This document shows, in pieces, positions 54,825 to 63,721 of a stretch of 64,000 nucleotides of DNA. The DNA is taken from contig JANQGX010000009.1 of NCBI GenBank assembly GCA_028282885.1, forward strand, positions 18,177-82,176. Direction: 5' to 3'. The stretch comes from SAR324 cluster bacterium (GTDB taxonomy: Bacteria; SAR324; XYD2-FULL-50-16). Each line of letters opens with the position of its first letter. Within the stretch, counting starts at the first letter, position 1. Both the position numbers and the translations under genes were made by a program. The notes beneath the pieces were generated by a model. It was not told where the DNA came from and did no database searches. It was given only the letters and a program-made list of their open reading frames with translations.

Positions 54825-54848
54825 ATTTACCTTTTGCCTGAGGTGCCT

Positions 54849-56348
54849 ATGGATCTTTTTCTTACCGGTCTCATCTCAATTTTGCATCCAAAGATGCTTT
54901 TTTTTATTTTTGGCGGTACCTTTATCGGAATCACGCTTGGTGCTCTGCCGGGACTTAGCGCAACTATGGGAGTCGCGATTCTGCTTCCTGTTACTTTTTA
55001 TCTGCCTCCCGAACAAGGGATGCTTATTCTCCTGGGAGTCTATGTTGGAGGCATTTACGGCGGTTCGATTGCAGCGATTCTCTTGAATATCCCAGGTTGT
55101 CCTGCATCTTTGATGACCACATTGGACGGCTATCCGATGACTAAAAAAGGGCAGGGTGGACGGGCAATCGGAATTGCCACTACGTCTTCCTTTGTTGGCG
55201 GCGTAATAGGGGTGTTGGCTCTTATTTTCGTGGCTCCGTTTTTGGCCCAAGCAGCCCTTAGTTTTGGTCCTGCCGAATATGCCATGCTGGCCTTTCTGGG
55301 ACTGTCGGCGATCGTTATTGTCGCCGCAAAATCGATTGTAAAAGGATTTATCGGCGTTGTTATCGGACTGTTGATGGCAACTGTGGGAATGGATCCTATT
55401 GTTTCCGTGCCGCGATTCACCTACGGCAGCATCGATTTGATGTCGGGAATAAGCTATATACCGGTGGTAATTGGACTCTTTGGGTTGAGTGAAGTGATGG
55501 TCCAGACACTGCAGATGAAACAGTTGAAAGCCGTACGTCAGACAATCGGTCAGGTATTCCCGAATCTGGCGGATTTTAAAAAAATTTTTAGACATTTTTT
55601 CCATCCCGCCTGGATTGGTACTCTTATCGGTGCATTGCCCGGTGCAGGTGCGTCTATATCTGCCATTATATCGTACAATCGGGCGGTCCAAGCATCAAAA
55701 AAGCCGGATGAGTTCGGCTCCGGAATTCCGGAAGGACTGATCTCCTGTGAAACGGCTAATAATGCTTCAATCGGTGGAGCTTTGGTCCCTCTTCTTACCC
55801 TTGGTATTCCCGGAAGCGCTGTAACAGCTGTTTTATTGGGAGCATTGATGATGCATGATATCACACCGGGACCACTCTTGTTTGTACAGCAACCGGGTCT
55901 GGTTTATACCATTTTCGCGGGTTTGTTGATGGCTAATCTGGCAATGTTGATTTTGGGTCTGGCCGGCGGCAAAGTATTTCCCCGTATAGTCAATTTGAAG
56001 CAATCCGCCCTGCTGCCGTCAATTATCGTCTTGTGCTCGGTTGGTGCCTTTGCCATCAATAACAGTATGTTTGAAGTCGGGATTATGTTTGTCTGCGGAA
56101 TCGGCGGTTTTTTTCTTCGTGAATTGGCCATTTCCCCAGGGCCGATTATTCTGGGTCTTATCTTGGGACCTATTGCAGAATCTAATTTTCGGGGAGCGCT
56201 TGAGTTATCCAGAGGGAGTTTGTTGATATTTGTTCAAAAACCGATATCGTTGATCATTCTGATCGTAACGATATCTTTGCTGCTATCCCCGTTCCTGAGG
56301 GGTTGGCTTCTTAAAACAAAAAGTGGCTTAAGCGCCGGGAAGGCTTAA
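54849..56348 (+). CDS. tctA: Tripartite tricarboxylate transporter, TctA-type large permease
   Basis: About 499 residues from the ATG at 54849 (SD GAGGTG). Around ten to twelve membrane segments are visible, with the TctA marks GITLGALPGLSATMGVAILLPVTF and IYGGSIAAILLNIPGCPAS near the start and ALVPLLTLGIPGSAVTAVLLGALM in the second half. It is the main channel of a TTT system for carboxylates such as citrate analogues. Confidence 0.93.
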   Translation: MDLFLTGLISILHPKMLFFIFGGTFIGITLGALPGLSATMGVAILLPVTFYLPPEQGMLILLGVYVGGIYGGSIAAILLNIPGCPASLMTTLDGYPMTKKGQGGRAIGIATTSSFVGGVIGVLALIFVAPFLAQAALSFGPAEYAMLAFLGLSAIVIVAAKSIVKGFIGVVIGLLMATVGMDPIVSVPRFTYGSIDLMSGISYIPVVIGLFGLSEVMVQTLQMKQLKAVRQTIGQVFPNLADFKKIFRHFFHPAWIGTLIGALPGAGASISAIISYNRAVQASKKPDEFGSGIPEGLISCETANNASIGGALVPLLTLGIPGSAVTAVLLGALMMHDITPGPLLFVQQPGLVYTIFAGLLMANLAMLILGLAGGKVFPRIVNLKQSALLPSIIVLCSVGAFAINNSMFEVGIMFVCGIGGFFLRELAISPGPIILGLILGPIAESNFRGALELSRGSLLIFVQKPISLIILIVTISLLLSPFLRGWLLKTKSGLSAGKA

Positions 56349-56429
56349 CAACATTGAGAAGAGCCTTAGCCCTGTGTTTGCGCTTGGAACTGAACCCTAT
56401 CAAATCTGATGTAAAAAAGGAGGTGCAAA

Positions 56430-57413
56430 ATGTCATCAAGAAAATTTAGAGGACTGTTTACATTCTTAGTCGTGGTAACGATTATGATTACAGCGCCAAT
56501 TGTTTGCGCGCAAAAGAAGTTTCCGAACAAACCGATTCAGTTTATTGTCGGTTGGGGTGCCGGAGGCGGATCGGATTTATCGGTCAGATTTCTGACCAGT
56601 CATACGGAAAAACATCTCGGAAAACCGATTAACGTTCGTAACATGTCCGGCGGTTCCGGTGCCAAGGCTTATATGTACATCTCAAAATCCAAACCGGACG
56701 GTTATACGATCGGCAATACAACAAGCACGATTTCCACTCATAGATTTATGGGAAATATTCCTCTGGGATCGAATGATTTCGAGCCGATTATTGCGTTCAA
56801 CGAGGATCCGGGCGGGGTGTGGGTGGCCACTGATGCTCCCTGGAAAACACTTGCCGAGTTTGTTAACCATGCGAAATCAAGGCCCGGCGAGGCAACGATC
56901 GCTGCTTCCAATCCTGGGTCTATCACTCGTTTTCAGATGATGGCTTTGGAACAGGAAGCCGGAATCGAGTTTAATGTTTTATCGCAAAAAGGTGGTGCCG
57001 GTCCGGGTTTGGTTGCTTTGGCCGGAGGGCATGTCAATGCTGCAATGGGAACTCCTCTTGAAGGTTTCTCTCTTTACAGCGCAGGTAAAATCAGACCGCT
57101 GGGTTTCATGAGCGCAAAACGTGTTGCTAAGTATGAGGATGTTCCAACCATGAAAGAACAGGGATACCCCTTGGTAATCAGCACAAATCGTATGATTATC
57201 GCGCCGAAAGGTACTCCTGCAGACCGCGTTGATACGCTTTATCAAGCTTTTCTAAAGGCTGTGCACACCCCGGCATACCAAAACGCTTTGGAGAGCAAGG
57301 GTTCGACCTGGCTTGATTGGAGTCCCGAGAAATGTAAGGAGTATTTAAAACGACAGGATGCAATTTTTGAAAAGATCATCAAAAAGGCCGGACTCTATCG
57401 GCCCATAAATTAA
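56430..57413 (+). CDS. tctC: Tripartite tricarboxylate transporter, TctC/Bug periplasmic binding protein
   Basis: 327 residues with SD AGGAGGTG. The signal peptide ends near APIVCAQ. The Bug-type fold opens with FPNKPIQFIVGWGAGGGSDLSVR and contains NVRNMSGGSGAKAYMYISKSKPDGYTIG, typical of TctC. It binds a carboxylic acid in the periplasm. Its adjacency to TctBA makes the set complete; Bug proteins often occur alone, so a full set with enzymes is informative. Confidence 0.93.
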   Translation: MSSRKFRGLFTFLVVVTIMITAPIVCAQKKFPNKPIQFIVGWGAGGGSDLSVRFLTSHTEKHLGKPINVRNMSGGSGAKAYMYISKSKPDGYTIGNTTSTISTHRFMGNIPLGSNDFEPIIAFNEDPGGVWVATDAPWKTLAEFVNHAKSRPGEATIAASNPGSITRFQMMALEQEAGIEFNVLSQKGGAGPGLVALAGGHVNAAMGTPLEGFSLYSAGKIRPLGFMSAKRVAKYEDVPTMKEQGYPLVISTNRMIIAPKGTPADRVDTLYQAFLKAVHTPAYQNALESKGSTWLDWSPEKCKEYLKRQDAIFEKIIKKAGLYRPIN

Positions 57414-57428
57414 TTGATTGGAGAAAGC

Positions 57429-58673
57429 ATGATGAAAAACGGATACAATCCTGCGCTTTTGAGGTTGGAGTTGTTGGCGCAGGGCATAAAGGTTGATCCC
57501 GAATTCAACCAGCAACTTGGCACAGGATTAAAGGAGCCGCTATGGACAAGGACAGGTCCCACCAGCACTGGTATAGATTTGATGCTCGAAAAAGGAATGT
57601 ACTGTAGTCCGGCCATAGAAGGGGAACGTTTCCCTTATCACTACAAGAACTCACCGTTTTTATTGGGTGTGGATGATTCCGGCCAGGGAGTGATTAAAAA
57701 AAATGGAGAGACTATTCAAAAAGTAAAACCATTCCCAAGACCAAGCTTTTACGGTAAAAAAACAAGCAGTGGCAACCTTATGGAAAAAATCGGGGTCGTT
57801 ACCGGTGATTTTTTGGCTATTGCCATCGACAATCGTTGCTGGTTTTGGGGGTACTATCGTGAAGACGAGCTGATTAATTACAAGGAAAGACAGTGTAAAT
57901 TCTGCGGCATCGGGTTGAGTATGAAACGCGATGAGTTGTATCGCAAGAGTAAAGAGGACATACTTGAGGTGGTCGGAGCAGCGGTTGAAGGCGGGGATGC
58001 AAAACACATCGGTATCAACGCGGGTACTATGTCTCCCCCTGGAAGAGGACATGAGGAATACGCCGAGATTGTTTCGGCGATCAAAGATCGCTACGACGTT
58101 TGGATCAGATTATCTATCTGTCCGCCGGAAAAAGAAAAGTACATCGATACTCTCTACGATGCAGGTGCCGATCAGATCGGATATGATATTGAAGTCTATG
58201 ATCCCCGAAAATACGAATATATTTGTCCTGGGAAACTTCATGAAGTGGATCGGGATGTGCCACATCAGCATTTTTTCCGTATGTTGGAATATGCCGCCAA
58301 ACGAGGCGGACCCAACAAAGCATATTCGATCCTGGTGACCGGTCTGGAATCAAGAGAGACGACAGTACAGGGAATAGAAGAGCTTTGTAAGCGTGGAGTT
58401 GTACCTCGCATGGGCATATTCCGCCCGATTCCGGGCACACACCTGGAGAAACACCCAACGCCGAATCCAGGTTATCTTGTGTATATTTACCGCAAATTAC
58501 GAGAACTAACCATGAAGTATGGGGTGGACTCCGGATGCTCCGGCTGTGGCCGGACGTTTGTCGGTACCAAAGAGTATGACGGGGTGAACCCGATCATGCC
58601 GGAAATCACAGATGAGGATTTGGAAATTGCCAAGGTTGATATAAACCAACCGGATGCTTCGGAAATTTCGTGA
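57429..58673 (+). CDS. Unusual radical SAM protein (C-x18-C-x2-C)
   Basis: About 414 residues from the ATG at 57429 (SD GGAG). The central half resembles the biotin-synthase/PylB/HydE-like radical SAM barrel (KHIGINAGTMSPPG, GADQIGYDIEVYDPRKYEYICPG). The cysteine motif is not Cx3Cx2C: the CKFCG pair (C156, C159) is preceded by a lone cysteine at C137 (RCWFWGYY), i.e. C-x18-C-x2-C. A C-terminal CSGCGRTFVG could bind a second cluster. I do not recognise the subfamily. It starts 15 bases after the TctC stop, so it belongs to the transporter operon and probably modifies the imported acid or makes a cofactor. Confidence 0.75.
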   Translation: MMKNGYNPALLRLELLAQGIKVDPEFNQQLGTGLKEPLWTRTGPTSTGIDLMLEKGMYCSPAIEGERFPYHYKNSPFLLGVDDSGQGVIKKNGETIQKVKPFPRPSFYGKKTSSGNLMEKIGVVTGDFLAIAIDNRCWFWGYYREDELINYKERQCKFCGIGLSMKRDELYRKSKEDILEVVGAAVEGGDAKHIGINAGTMSPPGRGHEEYAEIVSAIKDRYDVWIRLSICPPEKEKYIDTLYDAGADQIGYDIEVYDPRKYEYICPGKLHEVDRDVPHQHFFRMLEYAAKRGGPNKAYSILVTGLESRETTVQGIEELCKRGVVPRMGIFRPIPGTHLEKHPTPNPGYLVYIYRKLRELTMKYGVDSGCSGCGRTFVGTKEYDGVNPIMPEITDEDLEIAKVDINQPDASEIS

Positions 58674-58679
58674 TTATAC

Positions 58680-58790
58680 CTCCTGCGATGAGGCGGGGCA
58701 CGGAATTCAGGAATCCAGTGCCTCTGCCATCTTACGCCGGAACTCTTGCTGCCGAGTGCCTGTCTTTTCAGATGATGACGGCAATGATCG
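58680..58790. repeat. Possible degenerate repeat
   Basis: The stretch around GCACGGAATTCAGGAATCCAG looks like a decayed copy of a GGAATCCAG-type genomic repeat common in Desulfobacterota. I see no second copy in the window, so this rests on memory of similar sequences. Confidence 0.3.
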
Positions 58791-58832
58791 CTATGCGGGG
58801 AATTTTTTAACTATTTGGTTAATGAGCCTGTT

Positions 58833-58869
58833 GAATTTATTTTTTCGTGATAATCGAAAAAATAAATTC
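58833..58869. terminator. AT-rich hairpin after the radical SAM gene
   Basis: Two 15-base perfect arms (gaatttattttttcg and its complement) with a seven-base loop. It may end the TTT/radical SAM transcript; the run of T is within the stem. Confidence 0.5.
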
Positions 58870-58946
58870 TATAATATCAGAATAGCGAACACTGCATTTT
58901 TGCCAAATTAGGGATAAATCAACAGACTCGTTAATATCGGATTAAC

Positions 58947-59330
58947 GTGAACACATTCAAATTGAATCACCTGCACATTGTTTGTAGTGATTTGCAAAAC
59001 ATGGTGCGTTTTTGGACCGAAGGCGTAGGAGCGGATTTGATATGTTTCCGTACTTTCGGAAATGCCGACGGAGCGGTTCTTAGTTTGGACGGTTTGCGGA
59101 TCAGTCTACGCCTGCCGAAAGAAAATGAACAGGTGTGGGAAAGACGACAAAATTCTTTCGGTTATGATCATTTGGGCCTGGAAGTCAACGACCTTGATGA
59201 TGCATGCAACCACTTGGCTGATTTTGCATGTAAAATCGATTCCGGTCCTTTTAAACGAGAGGGCCGAAAAACCGTGTTTTTAAAAGGTCCGGACAACGTT
59301 GTTCTGGAATTAATGCAAATTGATTTTTGA
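58947..59330 (+). CDS. VOC/glyoxalase-fold protein
   Basis: 127 residues of the vicinal-oxygen-chelate type. The metal-binding residues are visible: H in LNHLHIV (residue 8 or 10), H in YDHLGLEV (about 73) and E in VVLELMQ (about 123). The family includes glyoxalase I, methylmalonyl-CoA epimerase and dioxygenases. GTG start with no strong SD. It sits between the TTT operon and the FCD regulator, separated by a hairpin, so it probably acts on a pathway intermediate (epimerase or lyase). The reaction is unknown. Confidence 0.8.
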   Translation: MNTFKLNHLHIVCSDLQNMVRFWTEGVGADLICFRTFGNADGAVLSLDGLRISLRLPKENEQVWERRQNSFGYDHLGLEVNDLDDACNHLADFACKIDSGPFKREGRKTVFLKGPDNVVLELMQIDF

Positions 59331-59612
59331 GTGCTCAGTTTTCCAGTTTCTTTCAAGCAAAGGTTTTTGACTTGAAAACAGTTTGTAAAAAAGTGAAAAT
59401 ACATTAAAACAGTATGTTAGAAAAAACCATTTTAAGACTTTTCGGAGTGAATTCAATCATTATATTCTCTTAAGGCAGTTGTAGCCGAGTAATGTCCATG
59501 TTTTGAAGAAAGAGCATACTTGGCATTTTAATGTTTCGCCTTTTGACGAAGAAGTGATCATATCGTCACGGTAGTGCGATCAAACAAATGCCTGACTGAA
59601 TAGGAGAAAAAT

Positions 59613-60374
59613 ATGAACTTCCAGAAGATCCAAGCTAAAAAAAAGAGCCAGTTGGCAGCCGAAATGCTTATGGATGTTATAAAAAAGAACAAGTTTAAAT
59701 CGGGTGATAAGCTGCCTCCAGAGAGAATAATGGCCAGCGAGATGGGTATGAGTCGTAATACACTGAGGGAGGCTATAGCTGCGCTTCAGATTCTGGGAAT
59801 CATTGAAGTCCGTCATAGTCAGGGTAACTTTGTTGTAAATCTGAATGAGACGATAAGTCTAAGTTCCACGCTGGAGGCAATTTTCTCCTCAAATGACGAT
59901 CCCTTTCTGGTTATTGACGCCCGAATCGCATTTGAACCGGGCGCAGCCGCTTTAGCATGCCAGGTGGCTACCGACAAGGATCTTGAAGAAATTGAGTTGA
60001 ACATGAAGCAGTTGATTAACGGCATTGAAGAAAACAACCTGGTTAGATACTCACAGGCCGATCATGATTTTCATATGAAAATTGCCATATGTACGGATAA
60101 CCCGATAATTATTCAAACCATGCAACATATTATCAAAGTGTTGAAGCAACCCCTGTGGCGTTCCATGAAACAGAGCTTAGCAATGCGCAGCGAAATAAGA
60201 GACGCTCGTGTTGAAGAGCATCAAGCTATCTACAGAGGTCTGGTCGATCGAGATGCTTCCCGGGTTTCAAACAGTCTGCTCACACATCTCAAGCACTCCA
60301 AAAAACGACTGACGTTAGAAATAGAACATGCGGAAACCGCTGCCGATTCAGCCAACGGACGAAATGGATCATAA
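59613..60374 (+). CDS. GntR-family regulator, FCD subgroup
   Basis: 253 residues, SD AGGAG. Winged helix (about 25-85, DKLPPERIMASEMGMSRNTLREAIAALQILGIIEVR) and FCD ligand domain (about 105-235) with YSQADHDFHMKIAI and VEEHQAIYRGLVDRD. Its stop overlaps the next start (TAATG), so it is co-transcribed with the MmgE/PrpD gene. It is the natural candidate to bind the TTGGT-N3-ACCAA site before the operon at 53 kb. A carboxylate is the expected ligand. Confidence 0.9.
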   Translation: MNFQKIQAKKKSQLAAEMLMDVIKKNKFKSGDKLPPERIMASEMGMSRNTLREAIAALQILGIIEVRHSQGNFVVNLNETISLSSTLEAIFSSNDDPFLVIDARIAFEPGAAALACQVATDKDLEEIELNMKQLINGIEENNLVRYSQADHDFHMKIAICTDNPIIIQTMQHIIKVLKQPLWRSMKQSLAMRSEIRDARVEEHQAIYRGLVDRDASRVSNSLLTHLKHSKKRLTLEIEHAETAADSANGRNGS

Positions 60375-61735
60375 TGAATCCGAATGAAACTGAAGACAGA
60401 TATCTAAGTGAAAAACTGGTCAGCAACCTGGGTCATATTCGCCGGGAATCCCTGCCGGAAGAGGTCATTGAAAAGACAAAGGCCTGTTGGCTGGATTTTT
60501 TGGCCGCCTGCTTCAGCGCTGCCGACTCAAAAGCTGAGAGAACCGCATTTTGGGTGGCCCGGAAAATGGGATTCGGAACCGCACCGTTTATTGGTCGGAG
60601 TTACACGGGCAATGGCCTGGCCTCCGCATTTTATAACGGAATTCTTGCCCATATCCAAGAATTAGACGATTCCCATCGGTACGTATCCGGATTACATCTT
60701 GGTGCAGTTGTATTTCCTGCGGTTTTAGCGTTAGCCAAAGAAGTCAAGTTCACTGGTGAAGAATTCATTCGGGCCGTTGCCTGCGGTTACCAGGGAGCTG
60801 CTCTTGTCTGTCGCTGCTTGGATCAGGGGCATCGGCGTCGGGGGTTTCACAGTACCGGAACGATCGGGCCTTTTGGTAGTTGCATCGGCGCTGGAACTGT
60901 TCTGGGTTTGAATGGCAAGCTATTGGTCGAAGCTATCGGCATCGTCGGATCTGCCGGGGCGGGCTTGTTCGCTTTTCTTGAGGAGGGCGCGACGGTCAAA
61001 CACTTTCATACCGGTCGGGCCGCTTTGGATGGACTGTTGGCCGCATTGCTGGCTAAAGGCGGAATGACCGGACCGAAAGCGGTTTTTGAAGCCAAAGAAG
61101 GTTTCTTCAAGGCTTATGCCGATGAGTTTGACGACGGGCCTTTAAAAAACCCTCCCTCAGATTACGAAATTCTGAATGTATACCATAAAATTCATTCCGC
61201 CTGTGGGCATTCTTTCCCTGCTATAGATGCGGCCTTGGATCTAAAGGAGGAAATTAAAAATCCGGATACGATTGAAAGCGTAGAAATAAAAACCTACCGC
61301 GCCGCGTCTGTTTTAACGAACTCACAGCCTCAATCCGTTCAAGAAGCACGTTTTTCAATACCTTTTCTGGTGGGGCTTGCCCTGGTCAAAGGTCAGGTCG
61401 GGAAAAAAGACATTACCGGTGAAAGACTAAAGGATCGAAGAGTAATGGAAATTGCCGCCCGGGTAAAAGTTATGGAAGATTTTGAGTTGCAGGAAAGCTT
61501 TCCCCGGATGCGAGCCGGTATCTTGCAGGTGACATTGAAAGACGGAAAGGAAATCATCAAACGAGTAGATTCCCCTCGCGGAATGCCGGAAAATCCGATT
61601 TCTTTGAGTGAAATTGTGGAAAAATTCAACTCTGAAGCTGCTCATATGGACCCGAAAGTTCGTCGTCTGATTATTGAAAAATCGATGAAAATGGAAAAGC
61701 TTGTATCAATAACCGAACTAACAGGGCTTCTATAA
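60374..61735 (+). CDS. MmgE/PrpD-family protein
   Basis: 453 residues. Family stretches: GRSYTGNGLASAFYNGILAHIQELDDSHR (about 75-103) and HSACGHSFPAIDAAL (about 273-288), matching 2-methylcitrate dehydratase and aconitate decarboxylase relatives. These enzymes dehydrate or decarboxylate tricarboxylic or related acids. It follows the FCD regulator with overlap and precedes the DUF1932-like dehydrogenase. The propionate pathway (methylcitrate synthase, PrpB) is absent nearby, so another acid is likely. Confidence 0.88.
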   Translation: MNPNETEDRYLSEKLVSNLGHIRRESLPEEVIEKTKACWLDFLAACFSAADSKAERTAFWVARKMGFGTAPFIGRSYTGNGLASAFYNGILAHIQELDDSHRYVSGLHLGAVVFPAVLALAKEVKFTGEEFIRAVACGYQGAALVCRCLDQGHRRRGFHSTGTIGPFGSCIGAGTVLGLNGKLLVEAIGIVGSAGAGLFAFLEEGATVKHFHTGRAALDGLLAALLAKGGMTGPKAVFEAKEGFFKAYADEFDDGPLKNPPSDYEILNVYHKIHSACGHSFPAIDAALDLKEEIKNPDTIESVEIKTYRAASVLTNSQPQSVQEARFSIPFLVGLALVKGQVGKKDITGERLKDRRVMEIAARVKVMEDFELQESFPRMRAGILQVTLKDGKEIIKRVDSPRGMPENPISLSEIVEKFNSEAAHMDPKVRRLIIEKSMKMEKLVSITELTGLL

Positions 61736-61752
61736 CCGTTACCGAAACAGCT

Positions 61753-62652
61753 ATGGATTTAATTATGGATATCTCTTTTATAGGTTTTGGCGGGGCAGCA
61801 TACGGCTTGACCAAGGGACTCAAACAAGAAGGATTTGGGAATGTTTACTTTTTTGACAAATCGTATAAAAGTAAAAAGTTTGGAGAAATCGTCCGCAAAA
61901 GAGCGAGCGAGACCGGGGCGCTTTATGAAGAAAATATCGAAGATCTGGTTAATTCCTCTGACATGGTAATATCCTGTGTCACCGGTTCAATGGCGGTGAC
62001 CGTTGCACGCGAAGCAGCGCCTTTTCTAAAATCCGGTCAGCTTTATGTGGATGTGAATACAACGTCTCCGGCTGTAAAGGAGTTAGCAGCCGCGATTGTT
62101 GAAAAATCGGGAGCGGAGTACGCAGATGCGGCCATGATGGGCGGTATTCCGACCTGGCTACACCGCGTACCGATTTTTTCCTCGGGAAAGGGGGCAGAGC
62201 GATTCAAAACAACGATGGAACCATTTGGAATGCGGATAAACGTTCTCAGCAAAAAGCCCGGACAGGCGACCGCTATCAAAATGTTTCGCAGCATTTTCAT
62301 GAAAGGGATACTGGCTCTTTTTTTAGAAGTAATGGAAGCCGCCGATCACTACCAGGCAACGGATCTTGTTTTGGGATCAATAGCCGAGACAATGGACAAA
62401 ACATCGTTTTTGGAAACCGCCCGTCTGATCGTAACCAAGGGCGTCGTTAACGCAGATCGAATGGCTCATGAAATGGCAGGGGTGATTGAAACGATTGAAG
62501 CGGCAGATGCTTTATCAATCATGTCAATGGCTACTCGTGATCGACTTCAGTGGTGTCGACAATTGAATCTGCAGGAATTTTTCGGAGGTGAAATTCCCAA
62601 GTCCCTGGAGGAAGTGTTGAAAGCATTGAAAGAAAAGATATCGCAATCTTAA
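61753..62652 (+). CDS. NAD(P)-dependent oxidoreductase, DUF1932/6PGDH-like
   Basis: 299 residues (or 295 from the ATG at 61765). The N-terminal Rossmann motif is SFIGFGGAAYGLTKGL. SDMVISCVTGSMAV and VDVNTTSPAVKELAA follow the hydroxyisobutyrate dehydrogenase/6-phosphogluconate dehydrogenase pattern. The catalytic lysine is probably in AIKMFRSIFMKG. The C-terminal domain matches the DUF1932 type. It should oxidise a 3-hydroxy acid or reduce its oxo form. It lies 17 bases after MmgE/PrpD and is the last gene of the island. Confidence 0.85.
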   Translation: MDLIMDISFIGFGGAAYGLTKGLKQEGFGNVYFFDKSYKSKKFGEIVRKRASETGALYEENIEDLVNSSDMVISCVTGSMAVTVAREAAPFLKSGQLYVDVNTTSPAVKELAAAIVEKSGAEYADAAMMGGIPTWLHRVPIFSSGKGAERFKTTMEPFGMRINVLSKKPGQATAIKMFRSIFMKGILALFLEVMEAADHYQATDLVLGSIAETMDKTSFLETARLIVTKGVVNADRMAHEMAGVIETIEAADALSIMSMATRDRLQWCRQLNLQEFFGGEIPKSLEEVLKALKEKISQS

Positions 62653-63101
62653 TTGATAGGATTTTCCTTTTCGCCATCGAACAAAATTCCTTTTGTTGTC
62701 AGTACGAAAACATGTGCAGTTTACTTCGGAATCGAGATCGCTTGAAATGAACTTTGGAGATTTTTCCTCAATCTTTTTGCGTTTCCAATGGTTTTGCAAA
62801 AATTCGCGTACATGGAAAAAAGTTCAATGTATTCTTGTTTCATATTTAAGTTTTCGTATTTGCATGATTTCGAGTATTCGTAACTCTTCAACGAATATGC
62901 CACTCCATTTAGATCAACAAGAATAACCCCCAAGTCAAGTTTGCCAACAATCTATTTTGATTGAGTATTTACTCTGCAAATTATCGAAAGCATTCAGCAA
63001 CCAGATTTTTGGTGCACTCAATTCCACAAATGTACCTTTAGAATGATCAAACCGAAATAAGTTAAACAATCTGGTTTCGATGCAATCGTGAAATATTCAG
63101 G
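62653..63101. other. AT-rich intergenic region
   Basis: 449 bases, clearly more AT-rich than the surroundings. Short frames on both strands show no family signal. A short ACAAAA/TTTTGT stem occurs near 62682. Confidence 0.5.
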
Positions 63102-63503
63102 CTAGTCTTCCCATACTCGTTCTACAGCTTGGTAGAGATCGAATTTTTTATCAGAACTCAATATCTTAAGATCTTCGGAGATTGCTGTGGCAATAAGATA
63201 ACGATCAAATGGGTCCTTATGATTCTCCATAACATCAAGAGATTGATAACAAAGGATGTGAGAGTTTTGAACCGGTATTGTTTCGATGCCGACCTGTTGC
63301 GACTGGAAGACGACGTTCTGTAGTCCGATGGGGATGTGTAACTTACCAATATTGATCTTGATCGCCATTTCCCAAAAAGACATCTGGCTTACAAATATCT
63401 GTACATCCGGATCTTTGTATATTTCCAAGGCTTTTTTCCCAATTTGATCATCATCACCGCACCCCAGATAAATCAAAACATGAGTATCAAGAAGATATTT
63501 CAT
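63102..63503 (-). CDS. PIN-domain toxin of a VapBC-type pair
   Basis: 133 residues of the PIN fold, which cleaves RNA. Acidic metal ligands: D in LLDTHVLIY (residue 6), E in MSFWEMAIKI, and D in HKDPFDRYLIATA. Its start overlaps the antitoxin stop (ATGA). The downstream gap to the MR/MLE island suggests it is a separate, possibly horizontally acquired unit. Confidence 0.9.
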   Translation of the reverse strand: MKYLLDTHVLIYLGCGDDDQIGKKALEIYKDPDVQIFVSQMSFWEMAIKINIGKLHIPIGLQNVVFQSQQVGIETIPVQNSHILCYQSLDVMENHKDPFDRYLIATAISEDLKILSSDKKFDLYQAVERVWED

Positions 63504-63721
63504 TGATACTCCAGCATTTCATCAATTGGATCATCAAAATGAGCCATATCGATTTTGCAGTTAAAAAAACCGGTCGGTCGTACTCGATGTTTTTGGGTAT
63601 CCACTGGAGCAAACTTAAAAACAGGCTTACCATTTTTGGCTACTATGATCTCCTCTCCTTCTTGAAACCGGGCTATCAATTTAGAAAGATTCGTCTTGGC
63701 ATCATGAATATTTACAATCAT
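63500..63721 (-). CDS. Antitoxin of the Phd/YefM type
   Basis: 73 residues. Opening MIVNIHDAKTNLSKLIARFQEGEEIIVAKNGKPVFKF matches the Phd/YefM fold, in which a small domain binds DNA and the tail blocks the toxin. SD GGAG. It overlaps the PIN toxin by four bases and is upstream in the same direction. Confidence 0.9.
   Translation of the reverse strand: MIVNIHDAKTNLSKLIARFQEGEEIIVAKNGKPVFKFAPVDTQKHRVRPTGFFNCKIDMAHFDDPIDEMLEYQ

Noticed and set aside
58654-58911. 85-residue ORF after the radical SAM gene
   Set aside because: It overlaps the end of the radical SAM frame and the hairpin; the sequence looks like repeat-derived DNA.
62721-62933. 70-residue minus-strand ORF in the AT-rich gap
   Set aside because: AT-rich composition makes such frames likely by chance; no family pattern.
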